Assembly (NCBI GenBank): GCA_964036195.1
Contig: OZ038454.1
Coordinates: forward strand, 5,704,001 to 5,768,000
Direction of reading: 5' to 3'
Length of the DNA: 64,000 bases
Source of the DNA: Sphaerolaimus hirsutus
Lineage: Eukaryota > Nematoda > Chromadorea > Monhysterida > Sphaerolaimidae
The notes under the pieces were generated by a model. It searched no databases and was not told the origin of the DNA. It saw nothing but the letters and a program-made list of their open reading frames with translations. Positions 11,241-25,300 of this stretch are shown here, in pieces; position 1 is the stretch's first letter, and every line of letters starts with the position of its first letter. A program made the translations under genes and the position numbers.

Positions 11241-12948
11241 TCTTCCTAAAAATAGAGCAGCATGGACACCAAAAATAAGCAACTTTATGCTCCCATGAGA
11301 AAAAATACTCAATTTACCCAAAAATACTCAACTCATTTATAATCAACTTGTTTCTGGGACCTAGTACACTACTCAAAAATACTTGAAAAGATACTGTTAT
11401 ACAATTGTATCCAAGTTCTTTGTAAAAAATGTATTTAACATGGGTATTTTTTGAGAATGGGTAAAAATGAAATTATTCACTAGTACACATACTTTTGAAA
11501 AAGTTGAGTATTGTACTTATAACAACTCTGGTTCCCTGTAACCATTCTGATTAAAATCAACTTCCAAACAGTGCTGAAACTTAAGGTAAGGATGTCAATT
11601 CCGGTTCCATTTCCGAACGCTAATTCAAATTGAACTCTCGCGCGCGCGCTACGTCACAAATGCGGGGGTGGGGTGAGCAAAAAAACTCCCGCACCAATTG
11701 GAATTCGCTTCTGAATATGACAGTTAAAGATGTCTGCTTTCAGATGCGTGGGCGGAAAATTGGGATATATGATGGGTCAACATTTCTTCGAACGAACATG
11801 CATAAAAATAAAGGGTCGATAATGTGAGATCAGGATCGGTAGACATTCCATCTCAAGGAAAAAGAAACATAATCCCGATGTAAAACAGCCAAACGCATAA
11901 CTCAAGTGGCGAGAAAACTGGCAAGTGATGGAGCAAGGTAAAGTCACACTCGTTACTGGCAGAAATCAGCTGACACACAAATCAGCTTTGAGTTTGAATG
12001 GCCTTTGAGTTTGAGCAAAAGTGGTGCAAAAAGTGTTCAATAAAGTTATGTGGTGGGCTGAATGACGGAGTAACTGGTGTCGAGCAGAGTTGTTAAAAGT
12101 ACCGAACTTTTTTCAAAGTAAGCGTATGAGTAAAGTATTTTGTTTTTACTCACCCCCCGAGAACAGAAAGCGGTAAAGTAAAACTTATTTACTGTTGATC
12201 GCGAGTCAATGAGAGTAAAATACTTTTATCCCAGAAAGCGTAAATGCGAGTATTATTAGCAGGAAAGCGTAAAAGCGAGTAAAATTGCCTAATCTTTCTG
12301 GAAAAAGCAATATGAATGTTTACCCTGGGCAACAAAAAGGTATTTTCTTTCTATTAATGAGCATTCGTTATGTAAAGCAGGGGTCTTGAATGGCAAACAT
12401 CCTCTCTCTGTACTCGCAAAAATTACTCTACTGTACTCAAGTACTCTCAAAAAGTAAGCATACAAATGAGTACAGATACTTTTTACAAACCATGCGTATG
12501 AGTATTTACTCAGTACTAGAGTGTGCATACTTTTTGAGTAAAAGTAAATACGCATAACCACTGTGGTGTGGCGTAGGTAGTTCCGTCCGAAAATTCACTT
12601 ATCACTTAACACAACTATTCTACCACTAAAATTGTCAGCGCCTACCCCGCCGCTGCATAAATAAGTAAAGTATTTATTTTACCTGGGTACATCAGAATTT
12701 TGAAACACGTTGTGCCCTCAATCGCGCGTAATTATGTGAACATTTCCATAGAACCGGCGCAAACCACGTGGGTAATTATTTATTTTAGGTCGGCAAGGGC
12801 GGGGGCGGCAATTAGGCAACAAATGTTTGGTATTTTATTGTGAATACATATTGTAGCATTCCAATGGGGTAACTGTCTTTTTCAATTTTCTCGAATAGTT
12901 TAGAATTCCCTGTCAAAATGCAGAGTGAAGTAACTTCCCCATCAGAAC
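11241..12948. other. Gene-free stretch with GTAAAAGCGAGTA words
   Basis: Positions about 12083-12560 are filled with words such as GAGTAAAG, GCGTAAAAGCGAGTA and GAGTACTC on both strands, beginning CAGAGTTG. That is the same left end as the well-delimited element at 56463-57385, so this is probably an older relative without a clear target duplication. Nothing else is recognised. Confidence 0.4.
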
Positions 12949-13270
12949 TAGGGTGTCAAAAAAAATTTTTTTACGGAAAACGGAAAGGTAAAAATTTTAC
13001 GCTTTACGGAAAACGGAAAGGTAAAAAATTTTTTGCCGGAAAACGGAAAGGTAAAAAATTCACTCAGCGGAAAACGGAAAACGGAAAGGTAAAAAATTCA
13101 CTCAGCGGAAAACGGAAAGGTAAAAAAAATTATCGGCCGGAAAACGGACAAACGAAATGCCGGAAAACGGAAAGCGAAATTTTCACGGAAACAGAAAAAA
13201 ATAGAGCGAAATTTTAACGGAAATGGAAAAAAGCGCGAAATTTGCACGGAAATGGAAAAAGTTGAACCAT
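12949..13270. repeat. Truncated TAGGGTGTCAAA element of GGAAAACGGAAAGGT words
   Basis: It starts TAGGGTGTCAAAAAAAATTT and continues in iterations of CGGAAAACGGAAAGGTAAAA. The left end and the word are those of the complete element at 40444-41731, but no matching right end is present. The Lys/Gly/Arg-rich frame across it is a product of the repeat. Confidence 0.7.
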
Positions 13271-13363
13271 AGAAAAAATCGAGGGTGGAATTTTAGAGGG
13301 GGAGTCCACCAGACCTTCGTTCCATCAACATTATCGTACGTTGGCCGGTTTTGGTGGTATTCG

Positions 13364-14036
13364 AGTATAGTCGGCAGACATGATATTACACAGGTTTGGT
13401 CCACTTATGTTTCGCTTCGCTGAGCGTCAATGGAATTCAACATCTTACTGAACAGCGAAGTGCGATACATCTTAAATACGGTAGAAAAACGGTGCACAGT
13501 GGGTCGTGAATATGTCAATATGTATAGTCGACAGACATCTCATTCTACAAAATTGGAAAGTTATATTTTGTTCTTGTAGAGCGAACGAGAAAGTAATTTA
13601 GTAAAAAAGAAAATATAAAGATAGTAAGAAGGAAAATAAAAATGTGCTGTTCTTTACGCACTCGTTTACTCCAATTTTTGTGTCGATAGGTGCCGCAAAT
13701 TTTTGATTATAAGTTTACCTACGTTTAATCTAATTCATATTTAGAAAAGTTACACGCTATCGATTCATCTTGACGAAAACTTGTTACGTTCAAAATTTTG
13801 AATTCAGAAAACGTTCCCGCTTTGTATTTATTCAGATCCAGACGACGCTTGGATGGCATCATGCCAAAAAACTCAACTACACTTTGACGGGGGTTTGAAT
13901 TGTGCGGGCACAATTGAATAGTTTCATTCCGTATATGCGTAGGCACGAGTCACCAAAACAGAGTTCTACGGGTTGGATACAGCGTGCATGATATGACATC
14001 ATGCGACTCATTGTATAGTATCATGTCTGCCGAGTA
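13364..14036. mobile_element. Foldback element with AGTCGGCAGACAT ends
   Basis: The left end AGTATAGTCGGCAGACATGA pairs with ATGTCTGCCGAGTATA on the right. A 73-codon minus-strand frame lies inside (13725-13946), but it shows no recognised domain and no homologue among the other copies, so it is not called as a gene. Confidence 0.55.
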
Positions 14037-14070
14037 TAAATATGCTGGGATTTGAGGTCGGAACCATGAC

Positions 14071-14205
14071 TAGATTTTTCTGTTTCCACGAATAATCCCC
14101 CAGTACAGCGAGAGGGTGGTGTATAAAAAGGTAGTCATTTTCCATTACTCGGCTGATCCGCTGACCGACTTTGAAGCTCAATAACTCAGCCACATCGAGG
14201 TCGAC
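14071..14205 (-). CDS. Candidate internal exon, unrecognised protein
   Basis: On the minus strand a pyrimidine-rich acceptor (TTGTTTTTACAG) opens a 45-codon phase-0 frame of normal composition (starts VDLDVAELLSFKVGQRISRV) that reaches a possible donor CTA/GTCATG. It lies just downstream of the end of TRAPPC13 and outside the adjacent foldback element. I cannot connect it to other exons or name a family; it may be a gene fragment or chance. Confidence 0.28.
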
Positions 14206-14768
14206 CTGTAAAAACAATGATATCTCAAGGTTATGAAGTTGCATTTATCACGTCATTTACACGAACTAGGGGATTATTCAGGAGAAACAAACACGTTAGC
14301 CCCGACCCCAAACCAAAACCCGACATACTCAAACGGCATTAAAATCGGCCAACGTACAAGAGAACGAAACGAAAACCTGGTGCCATTTCCGTAAGTGGAG
14401 AACGTGAGCAGGGTTGGCAAAATCTCAGAAAAAAAATAAAAATAAAATGGAAAATGTCAGAATAAAATAAAATGGAAAATTACAAAATAAAAATAAAAAT
14501 TGTATAAAATTCGAATTTTTGTAAAATTATTGTAAAATTGTATAAAAATTGTATTGTTGCTTGAGCTTCTACCTGTTTCTTCGTGGAACTGGGGGCAGTC
14601 CATTTATATTGTAGCGGAAAAAAGCGACAGCAGAATTGAAAAATTGAACTTCTTGTTTTGGCGCTAGCGCCATGGCTTTTTTGACCCTGGGAGTCATTTT
14701 GTTGTGGGCGGGCGTCGGCTATATGTTACTTTTGGCGCTTGGCAAAATTTACCAGTGGGACCTGGGGG

Positions 14769-14942
14769 CAGTCCCAGACCGTGTAAAATAAATACCCTGT
14801 ATAATGTAAAATGTCACGCAAAGTGTCAAAAGTCATGTAAAATGCCCGGCAAAATGGCAACTCGGTTGCCATTTTTCAGGGGCATTTTACATGACTTTTG
14901 ACACTTTGCATGACATTTGACATTTTACACGGTCTGGGACTG
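14769..14942. mobile_element. Small foldback, CAGTCCCAGACC family
   Basis: Ends are CAGTCCCAGACCGTGTAAAA and TTTTACACGGTCTGGGACTG. The interior is iterated AAAATGTCATGCAAAGTGTC-like words in both orientations. Relatives lie at 52794-52974, 56945-57120, 33690-34200, 45830-46010 and, more decayed, 19550-20050. Confidence 0.75.
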
Positions 14943-16262
14943 GCACCGGGGGGCACTCCCAGAGACCGGGTAAAATGTCCTCAATCGGCAGCACGCGTCG
15001 CGGGTAGTTACAAAATTAAGAGTACCTAAATCAAATCAAATAATGATACACATGTCAAAATGATGAAGGGCCGCATTTTCAATGGGAAAATTCAACGTTC
15101 ATATCTTCCGTCGATTGTTTGAGATGAGAGTTAGGACGGAACGGGGATTCCAAACTAAGAGGGGGGAGTTATTCGTGGTGGCTATGTTTTATGACAATGG
15201 AAAGTATTGGCTTGGTGCAAAGGTTTTTGCCATTTCAGGAATGTCTCCCATTGGATCGTCCTGGAGGTTTCAGCGGGGTATATGAGCTGGAATTACAGCA
15301 GGGGGACTTATTCAAGGGTGGGGAGTTATTCGAGGGGGTCTATTCGAGGATTTGCGGTATTCAACACAAAATTTATAGAGATTTGATGAAGGAGGAACAA
15401 CCAGGCACCAATTTGCACAAGTATAATGTTAAGAGACAAAAGAGTAAATTTTCACTCATAAGGAAATTTGATGTGTATACGGGGAGAAGTATCGAACTAT
15501 GAACTGCAATCTCAAATGAGTTGACATTTTTTCTGCTGAAAAATTCATACATTGCAAATTGCTGAACTGAACCGCTGCCGATCAAAACATTTCCGCTTCA
15601 ATTTCGTGACGCGTGGGATAATTCAGTTCTCACGTTTCGACGGTCGCACATAATTATATTTTGTCATATAGTGGCTACAATTTAGTGACGTCACTGATTT
15701 TCACCCAGATAATATCCTAAAAGTAATTTAGATTTTACAAAAACGTGTTTTGTCGTCATAGTGATGACGCTAGTGACATTTTTTCCAGAAATTTCCATGG
15801 CGCTAATTTGCGATGCCAAATGTGCGTCCGGGGAGGGATTTTATGCACTTTTCCATCACTTGAGTGCCGAAATTGAAAAATACGTTTTTGTCATTCATTA
15901 TAAAAATTTGCAGATGGAGTATACAATAGAACCAATGTAACAATAATGCATGCATCGTATCACAATAACGTTATAAATTGACAGTGTCAATTTGACACAT
16001 TTACTATATAAATATGTATTCAGTTAACCGGAACGATATTTAAAGATGAGCAATGTTTCGCAAACTGGAAAAAATGTGACTTCTGAAATGTTTCCGCGAT
16101 GGATGTGAAAAAGTAAGGCAAGTGCATTACGCAGGATGCATATACCCCAGTGACATCGCACAAAATAATTGAATATTCAATGATATTGGTTGAATGAAGC
16201 CATTTCCCGTATCTCCAATTTGCACAACAACAATGCTCACCCACGATTTATTCCTGTACATG
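14943..16262. other. Gene-free stretch downstream of TRAPPC13
   Basis: Positions about 15100-15360 are an AATTATTCGAGG-type MITE remnant (GGGGGGAGTTATTCG ... TTATTCGAGGGGGTCTATTC). The rest shows no convincing exon. Confidence 0.4.
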
Positions 16263-16268
16263 TTTATT
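16263..16268 (-). terminator. Poly(A) signal for TRAPPC13
   Basis: TTTATT on the plus strand is AATAAA on the minus strand. It lies about 75 bases past the TRAPPC13 stop codon, a normal distance for the last 3' UTR element. Confidence 0.6.
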
Positions 16269-16340
16269 TATAACCAAATCCAAATAAGTAATTACCACCC
16301 CCCCCCCATCTCCGAAGAAAAAGGAAAACACGAAAGAAAA

Positions 16341-19300
16341 TCACAGATAAGAATCAAACTGCGGTAACTGCGGCAAAACTAAAACTTGAACAATTTCATC
16401 GTGTTCATAAGTTCGACCGAGTAAAGAATCCGTCAGTCGCACGCCGCTGACTGCCTGCAAGGAAGAAGTTTTATTGACGTAGGCTCGCTTGGCATGTAAA
16501 CCGTTTGGCATGTGCACCCGTTCTGGGGGTCTCACGGGGGAGGGCTGCAAAGCTATCTATCTATCTATCCCGAGGCTATTATAATATATTTAAGCACCAG
16601 TGAGCCAGCCAGGAAATTTTTCAGCTATCTATGAAGCCCCCTCGAGGGTCAAAACGTTGGGAACCCCTGATCCGTTGTCTACATGCCAAATGGGTTTACA
16701 TCAGGGACGTATCCAGGATTTTTGAGCGGGGGGTGCTGCTTGTTTACGGGGCTCAGCCTCCCCCCCTAAAATTTTACCTACATGGTGGCGGGATGGCGCT
16801 GGCGCCATTAGTAGGCGCCACGCCATGGCGCAATTGGCGTTGGCGCCAGTGTCATGGAACGCTGTATATGTAGGTAAATATACGTACAAATACAGCAAAA
16901 AGCACATCGTTCAGTACGGTATATTTATAAACGATTTGCGGCCACAGGGAACAAACCTGATGAAAATACCTAATCTCTGGTGAAAAATGCGCGCTTGCGC
17001 GCAAAATTTTTTACGCTGACGTTGAAAAAGTCGCATTTTTCGGTCACTTTCTGGTCTCACCCCGGGAAGGGGGGGGGCTGCAGCCCCCCCCCGCCCCTGG
17101 ATACGGCCCTGGTTTACATGCCTACAGCTACAGTGTCGTTTTATTTGTTGTTGTTTTTTATGTTCGTTATTCAACTTTTTCCGTAGTTTCACAACACTGG
17201 CAGCTGACCCGTGGCTGGCAATTTACTTCGTTCCCACTTCCAAATCCAATCTTTATTTAAGACAAAAACAAAAACGCACCTGCAGCCCCTGGACCAAAGG
17301 CATCAATTCCAATCTCAATTGAAGGCATCCGTTGGCAGGAATCGAACCCAGGTGCCTGCCGGATGCACCGAGCCAGACGAGACCGACTAGAAGGTTTTTT
17401 TCCAAATGCAGCCACAGGTCCAAAGTGCGGTCGCTGCGAATAGTAGATTAGATTAGTGTATATCTCGATTAGCCCCCCCCCTTTTGAATAGTCCCCCCGT
17501 TCTGATGAGTTCCCGGGATACTAACCTGGAACCCTTAGTGAGAGCACAACAATGAATATTTACATGTTTTACGTAGGGATGGCCGGTGTTTTTTTATTAA
17601 AAAACAACGTTTTTTTATCAAAAAAACAGAGGCAAACGTTTTTTAAAAAACGGCAGCCAAAAATTTTAGTACTAAGCACTAGGTATTTTGCAATTTTTTT
17701 GCGCGCAAGCGCGCAATTTCACATGCCCATTACCATTGGTGGTTGTTTTCATTGGTTTTGAGGCATTTTTAGTGAGAAACCTGACATTTGTTCATGCTAT
17801 TGTGTCATAATAAGCCGTGATATGTTAGTGTAGTATATAATATCCAGCCAATGTTCCCCCATATAGCTGTACAGTGTGATACATAACTGCCAATGTATTT
17901 GCCTGCTCTTATAACCTTATTGAGGCACTTTTCCATGCCCAACGTCACTTGAAGTCACAAACATTAGACAAAAGGCGATATACGTAACAAGTCGACATAA
18001 AACGGATATTTTTGACATAAATCACCACAGCCACAGCCATTCTGTGGCTATATATAACATCACAAAGTACTGCCAGTTGTCTAATGTACCTGTATATGTT
18101 GACCCATAACCATAACTGGGAGCTTTTGAAAAAACCCGTTTTATTTTAAAAAAACGTTTTTTTATTAAAAAAACGTTTTTTTATTAAAAAAACGTTGTTT
18201 TTTTTTTAAAAAAACAGGGTCGTTGAAAAAAACAACGTTTTTTCCATCCCTAGTTTTACGGTATATCCTCGAATAAGTCGCCCCCTTGAATGCCCCCACT
18301 GGTAGCAGAGTGAGGAAAATAACCCCTTGAATAACTCCCTATTGGCGGCCCACACACTAGTTGACAAATGTGTGTCAACTGCTCTGTGTCAACTCTGATT
18401 TTGTCTTCACGTGCTGCAGAGCGATCTAATAAAAATAATACGCCAATGTTGAAAAATAAATATCACCGCCAAGTGCATTGGAAGATCGCTCTGCGACACG
18501 TGAAGCCGAAATCTGAGTTGACACAGACCAGTTGACACACAAGTGTCAACTTGTGTGCGGGCCGCCATTATGCGATGGGTGAAAACATTTGAATGCAATG
18601 AATGACAACCAATCATCCCAATCTCTGACAATTTTTATCCAAAAAACCCACTCACCAGGCATTGTGCAACGTGCACACAATCACAAACGGTTGAGTTACG
18701 TAAACAGTTGACGGGGCACTGTGCACGGTCAACTGCAAATCTCCGAAACCGGGCGCCTGTGAAAATCGGCGGACTGGGTTGCAACCATTTTGAGTGTAGA
18801 TAAGAACAAAACGAAAATTGGAACGACGAGAATTTTGCGACGAAAAACTATAAAACAATTGTAACGGGATCGTGTACGAGTCATGCTGTCATTCTACCAC
18901 TTTTAAGCTTATATAACTTTGTCGATGTACCCGCCGGGATGGAGTATTTTTAAGGATTTGTGGTAATTTATATTCTTTGTCACCGAAATGCTACCAGGAA
19001 ACAGGAAGGGTACCTAAAATAGTGACAATTACACACACTTTTTAAATAAACACGTTGATGTGCAAATAGACACCACACCATCAATTTAAACATGAAGATT
19101 ACAAAGAAATCCAGCCCATCCTAAACCCATGAATATACAGATAACGTTGTCATAAACTATTCAAAAACACTTCAAAAATTAAGCCACGCCCACTAACCAC
19201 TCTTTGCAAACTGCTAGTTTGCAGTCGACCTTTCTGGCCCAAATGTCCCCTCCATGCCATATCCAATTTTCCAATACTGGTGACGCCTTTTGGCGCCAAT

Positions 19301-22300
19301 GGCGTTAAATTGGCGTCACTTTTTGGCGCCAAATGCCGTAGAAGATACAAATATTGCTGCTGGGACGAAATTTAATTTGTCCGATGTTTTTTTTTGGTCG
19401 GCAGTTCGATTATGTTCAGGGATCTCCAATGGAAGCGGGGGCGGGGGGGGGGGGGGGTTCCACGAAAACTTACTAAATTGTCTTTTGATTTTTCAAATCT
19501 AGAAATGTTCATTTATCGAACCCCGCGAACCCCACAGAAATAATGTGAAATTTCCATGGGACAGTCCCGAGCCCTGTCAAGTGTGAAAGTGTCAATGAAA
19601 ACAAAAAAAGAAAAGATTTTATTACTGCACTTGAATGACAATCACAGCGATTCACCACCGTTATGACATGTAGTGCCAACGTGGTTACAACATTTCCACC
19701 AACTTCAAAACAACGTTCTGACAAAATTTTCAGCGTTGGGACAACATCGTTCCACAGCATGTTGATGCATGCTTTAATTGTGACGCGCACAAACCCAGCA
19801 TTGAAACAACATTATGACACTTCGAGACAGCAGCGAAACAACGTGTTGACAATGCCTTGTCAACACGTTGTTTCGCTGTTGGCACTACATGTCATAACGT
19901 TGCTGAATCGCTGTGAATTGACAGTTGATTTTACATTTGTCATGACAAATGACACTTTGCTTGACATTTGACACTTAACTCAATTGAAAACTTGAATGAC
20001 ATTTGACATGACATTTGACACTTTTCTTTACACTTTACACGGTTTGAGAGACAGCCACCAATTGTCTATCCATCCGGTGGAACGATTTGCTATGTATCTA
20101 GAGCTCCGCCAACATAAACATACATGCAAACCCTGGTGCGCGATCCATTGCATCCACACAAAAAATAATCGGGTTGCCCGGGAAAAAACGTGTCGGGCAA
20201 ATTAAATCTGGCACCTGGTCGGCTGGCAACAGACACACGGCTGGCGTGGAGCAATTTGTGTCCTTATTTGTGCTGTTTTGATCATCAGATTTCGAATTAG
20301 CTTGTATAGAAGGGGAACTGCTGGACCTGTGTGATTGTGTTTGTGATTGAGGTTTATAATTGTGTGAAAGTTTACCGTACCGGCGTACCGTAGCGGTAAT
20401 TTCCGGTAAATGTAAAATCAGACTGGAAATCACCGCGTCCAATTTTCAACCCTACAGGTTATGCAATTCTTGTATGCCTGCTATGAATATGATTTTCTTG
20501 ATGACTGAAACCGGCAACTTATCACGACAGTTGACCTAAAACTTTACATGGATTATAAATTCCAGTGACTTGACACTTTGCACGCGTAGTTCTTTTTCCT
20601 GTTGGCAGTGGCAGTAACTAACGCGCGCGCGACATTTGTAAAAAACGAAAATGAATCGTTGTTATGAAACGTAAATAACGTATATCCTCAAATAACCCCT
20701 CTTTCGTATAAGTCCCCCCTCTTGTGAACGTGAGGAAAAAATAACTCACCCCTCGAATAACTCCCTCCCACTTTGATGGGTAGGAAACATTTCACAACAT
20801 TTCACATTTACAAGAAACGTTTTCTGTATTTATTATCTAAATATTTATATGTATTTAATAGCAAGGACGTAGCCAGGGGGGGGCGGGAGGCGGCCCCCCC
20901 CCCTTCCCGGGTCGGACCAAAAAATGTGCCAAAAATGGCACTTCCAGAAGACGATTTTGTCACAGTTTGTAAAGTTTTGCGCGCATTTTTCCGTCACACA
21001 ACATATATTTTCGGCTGACCAGTCTCCGCGGCCTCAAAGCCAGTGAAAAACCTAAATTCCTGTCCATGTCGCTGTATATGCCTGTGAGATACAGACATAC
21101 ACATCTGTTTTGGCGCCAATGCCAACGCCAGTGGCGCCATGGCGTCGCGCCTACGAATGGCGCCATTACCTTACCACAGGGGAAAAATTTAAGGGGGGGG
21201 GGCGCCGCCCCCCCCCCCGTTCGCCGGGCTCCGTATACAATCCGACCCCCCGCTCAAAAATTCTGGCTACGTCCCTGTTAGGTAAATAGGTATCTTTCAT
21301 CTAAGGTTCACTCACATTGATTTCACTGCTTGAGTTATGTGGATTTTGTATTTACAGCATTTACAGTATTTATTGTGCAGTAAATTAATCATACACTTTA
21401 CAGATAATTCTGACGAAAAAATAACTCCCCCTTCGAATAACTCCCCCCTCGAATAAGTCATCCTCATAAAATTCTGAAGAAAAATAACTCCCCGGGGACT
21501 TATTCGAGGATATACGGTATAAACCGTTCATATTTCATATGAACGTTTCATTCATTATTTTGCAAAAAAAAGTATATGCGATAGTCGGTCAAGTTCGCTG
21601 AGTATACATTATGCGAAAATAAACACAATTTGTCAAAAAGAATGCTCTAGGATTAGAACGCTGGAAATTCTGGGTCAGTCCGGTTCAGTGAAATATGTAA
21701 ACACCTAAAAACAATGGATATGTTTATGAAAATCTAGCTTGAGGATAGACGCCAAACCATAAGACGGCAAAAATTCCAGAACAAAAAATCGGTCACGTGG
21801 CTCTTTATTAGGTGAACTTTATTTTAATTATTGTCTTTTTGAACGACGCAACAGCTGTCGGATGTCACTATAAAAGCGAGAGCCAAACATATCTAGAACT
21901 GACCGGATTTCTTGGGGTGAAGCGGAATGTTCAATTTTAAGACAACATTTTCCTTTACCTACATATAAATAGATGTATACGTTTTCACAAAAAAAATGAC
22001 TTTTCATGATGTCATATTTCTACTCTGCATGTTATATAAACCTCTGCAATTGTCCCAGAACACTGCAAAACATCATGTAACATTGTCAAGTGGCACACGA
22101 CTTTGTTAAATGTCGTGAAAACATGGCATTTTACAGCGTGCAGGATTAGCCTTAACTTCTTTTAAATTTACTATCAGGAATTTAAAAAAAAACATTCTTA
22201 ACGACCTTGTTTTTAAAAAACGGTTGAAGAAAATCCGGCCATCACTATTTACGTAAACCCATGATTTATCACTAAAAATTCACCATAAAAAAAACAAATT

Positions 22301-25300
22301 GCACGTAACCCATAAACCCAATAAAAAATACAAAACCTACCCATCGAACGCCATTGGATCATTCAACGGGGTACATTCATACAGTTCAGTTTGTTCCAAA
22401 TTCACTCTTTCAAGTACCATTGCATTTCCAGTGGTATTCTGTATTTGAGCCTCGAAACATACATCCGTCGCATGGGCGGAATAGAATCTGAATGTTTTTA
22501 TGTTGGGTTTTTTTTTTAAATGTGTGATTTTTTCAGTGAATAAAATTAGAGGGGGACATCCGTCAGGATCCGTATTCAACCACCCTCTGGTAAAAATCCT
22601 GAATAACCCTGTAATATAGTAATCCCGTTATAATAACCATTATTTATAAATTGATCACAAATTGTAAGCATTGTAGGAAAGTAAATAAATATTTACATTA
22701 TAAAGTATTTTTGGTATTTTCGCATAGTCATGATGAAATGTCAACTGTAAAAAATACGTGTAAATGCGATATGATGTAGGGTTCAAACGATATGACTTTT
22801 CGATATCGATATTCGATATTCGATATTTTTTCAAAATTTTCGATATCGATATTCGATATTCGATATTTTTTTATGAAAGCGATATTCGATATCGATACGA
22901 TATGGAACCTCGATATCGATATTCGATATTGAAAAATGGTCGATATTCAATATTTCAATATTTTTGATATTCGATATTGCGATATGCTTTTGGTATAGCA
23001 AGGCATATTTCAAGTGGCATATTGTATTTTCATGTGGTTGCACACATGTTCAATCATCTCTTTACTGAAATGTGAATGGTACACGTGATTTTAACAAGCT
23101 TTACATCACTCAATGGTAGAAAAACGAAGAAAAACATGATGAATCAAAGTGTATCAGACAGATAACACTTGGTAGATATTACAGTTCATCCTTATAACCT
23201 AATTGCTTAAGGGCATGTTGCAAAAAAAGTATATCAGCGTTTCTGGCATCAAATTTAGCACTCCAACAACAATGACATTATAAATACTGTACTTTTACTC
23301 ATCAAATACAATACTATAAGCACATCAGATCAACCATAAACATCTCAAAATGAAAATGAAAAGTAAATTTGGGGACACAATACAGGTTCGATATATCGAA
23401 AAAATGGTCGATATTCGATATTTTTTCAAAATTTTCGATATCGATATTCGATATTCGATATTTTTTCAAAATTTTCGATATCGATATTCGATATTAAAAA
23501 ATGGTCGATATCCGATATTCGATATTCGATACGATATATCGTTTGAACCCTAATATGATGTGATAAATACCTGATGAAATAGTATAAAATGACAAGCACC
23601 ACAAAATCCTACATACGAATCTCACACTCAAAACTCAAAGGGAACATCAAATTTCTCAAAATCTAAAATTAAAAACAACAAAAAACAACACAAAAAAACC
23701 GCTCACTTTGTGCGCACATCCAGCGGTTTTTCGACGGTGAATTTGAAGCACTTGCGCAGGTGCGATCTGTCCGTCGTGGGCGACGCGTACGTCACCGTGC
23801 ACACCAAACTGCGAAAAAAATTTTTGTTTTTTCTTCTTTTTTTCTAGATTTTTGGATGGAATGTTTTGTATGAACGGTTTGATTGTGGAGCTTAACGGAA
23901 ATTTAATTACCATAGGCCAGCTAAATAATAAACTTTCAGTTTATACGCTTTTGCACGCCGCAGAAAGATTCATTTTGAAGATTTTTTCTGAACTTTTGAC
24001 ATAGTGCATGGAATTTGACAAATTTGTATAACATTCTGCATAATATTCAAAACTTCATCCCATGGTAACCAAACAGCACGTAAATATAATTATTTTATAT
24101 TGTCAAGAATTTGGCAACACGCCTGACCAATTTACTCAAACTTCTCACTAACATATGCGAACCAATTTCCTTCACTTCATGATGCAGCACATCACCCAGC
24201 GTGGCGCCTGGGGGCAATTTCACATCCTATCAACTAGAAAAGCAGGTGTCAAAAATCAAGTGAAATGGCAAATTAGGTGTGAAAATTTTATTGAAAATTG
24301 AATTGTTTTATTAATATGTTGAATAGACAATGGTTCATGTTTCGTCTAATTCAATCCCAAACTTTTCCATTAATGCGTGCAAATCCGTGTGAACATCAAC
24401 TTGTATCCTATTTAACATAATTTCCTTGATATCTGCACACGAAACATGCCATTTGACAGGGTGTGGAATTGCTCCCTGGTGCTAAAGTGGCCCCGGTTCC
24501 ATCGGAAAGTTTGGTCCGAAGTGCGACACGTTGAGAACTGGTTTGCATGTCGGCCTGGGAATAATTGATATTTTACACAGCAACAGTGGTATTATTTGTG
24601 AAATGGAACCGAATTGGTGTGGGTCAACTAAAATAAAAAAAAAGAATTCTTACCTTGAGAATTGCCTCATTTACCGTTGTTTCACTGTCATTGTGAATGC
24701 AGACGAAAAATGAAAATGTCTCGCCCAAATAGATGTTCCTGTGCAAAATGCGCGTTGAATTATTTATGTTTACTTTTGTTGATTGGGGGAACTGTTTCTT
24801 AACAAATGAATCGCTTTATGACAACATGATTGACATATTTCACTGAATGTTGATTTCATTTTGCGATAAATAGCGTGGAAAAACGAACCTCTAACGTCAT
24901 GAAATAAGTCGGAATTAGCCTCCTCAAAAGTTGAGGGGGGGTTTATTTAGGGGGGTAATTCGAGGACATACTGCATGTACCGGTTTTCTCACACATTAAG
25001 TCTCCGGGGTTTTTTTATCAAGAAACGAAAGGACTGCAACTATTTTTTATTTCCAATATAACAAATCCGATTTTTTTTAAATTTTCGATATCGATGTGCG
25101 GGACTGATATCACAGTACTCGAGGGTGGCATTCCATCTTTAAAAACACACTTTCCATCCAAACACCCTCCAAAAACATGAAAACACACTCAAAACTCTGC
25201 GGCAACAACAACTCCTGTCCAGTTACGTCATTTCTCCTCGACACGCAGGGAAATCTATCCGAAAACGCGTCAGCCAATAAATCAGTGGGGTCTACTTGAA

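Noticed and set aside
12918..13217. 99-codon Lys/Gly/Arg-rich frame, and similar frames at 40466-40684 and 41194-41790
   Set aside because: Periodic GGAAAACGG repeats; no stop codons arise because of the repeat word.
13725..13946. 73-codon minus frame of fairly normal composition
   Set aside because: It lies within a foldback element, has no splice context and no recognised domain.
20098..20442. 114-codon Ser/Gln/Asn-rich frame as an independent gene
   Set aside because: Only 20215-20326 of it is coding, as a TRAPPC13 exon with phase-consistent acceptor and donor.
22764..23553. Open frames rich in Ile, Tyr, Arg and Asp on both strands
   Set aside because: They are translations of the ATTCGATATCG iterations of a delimited transposon.
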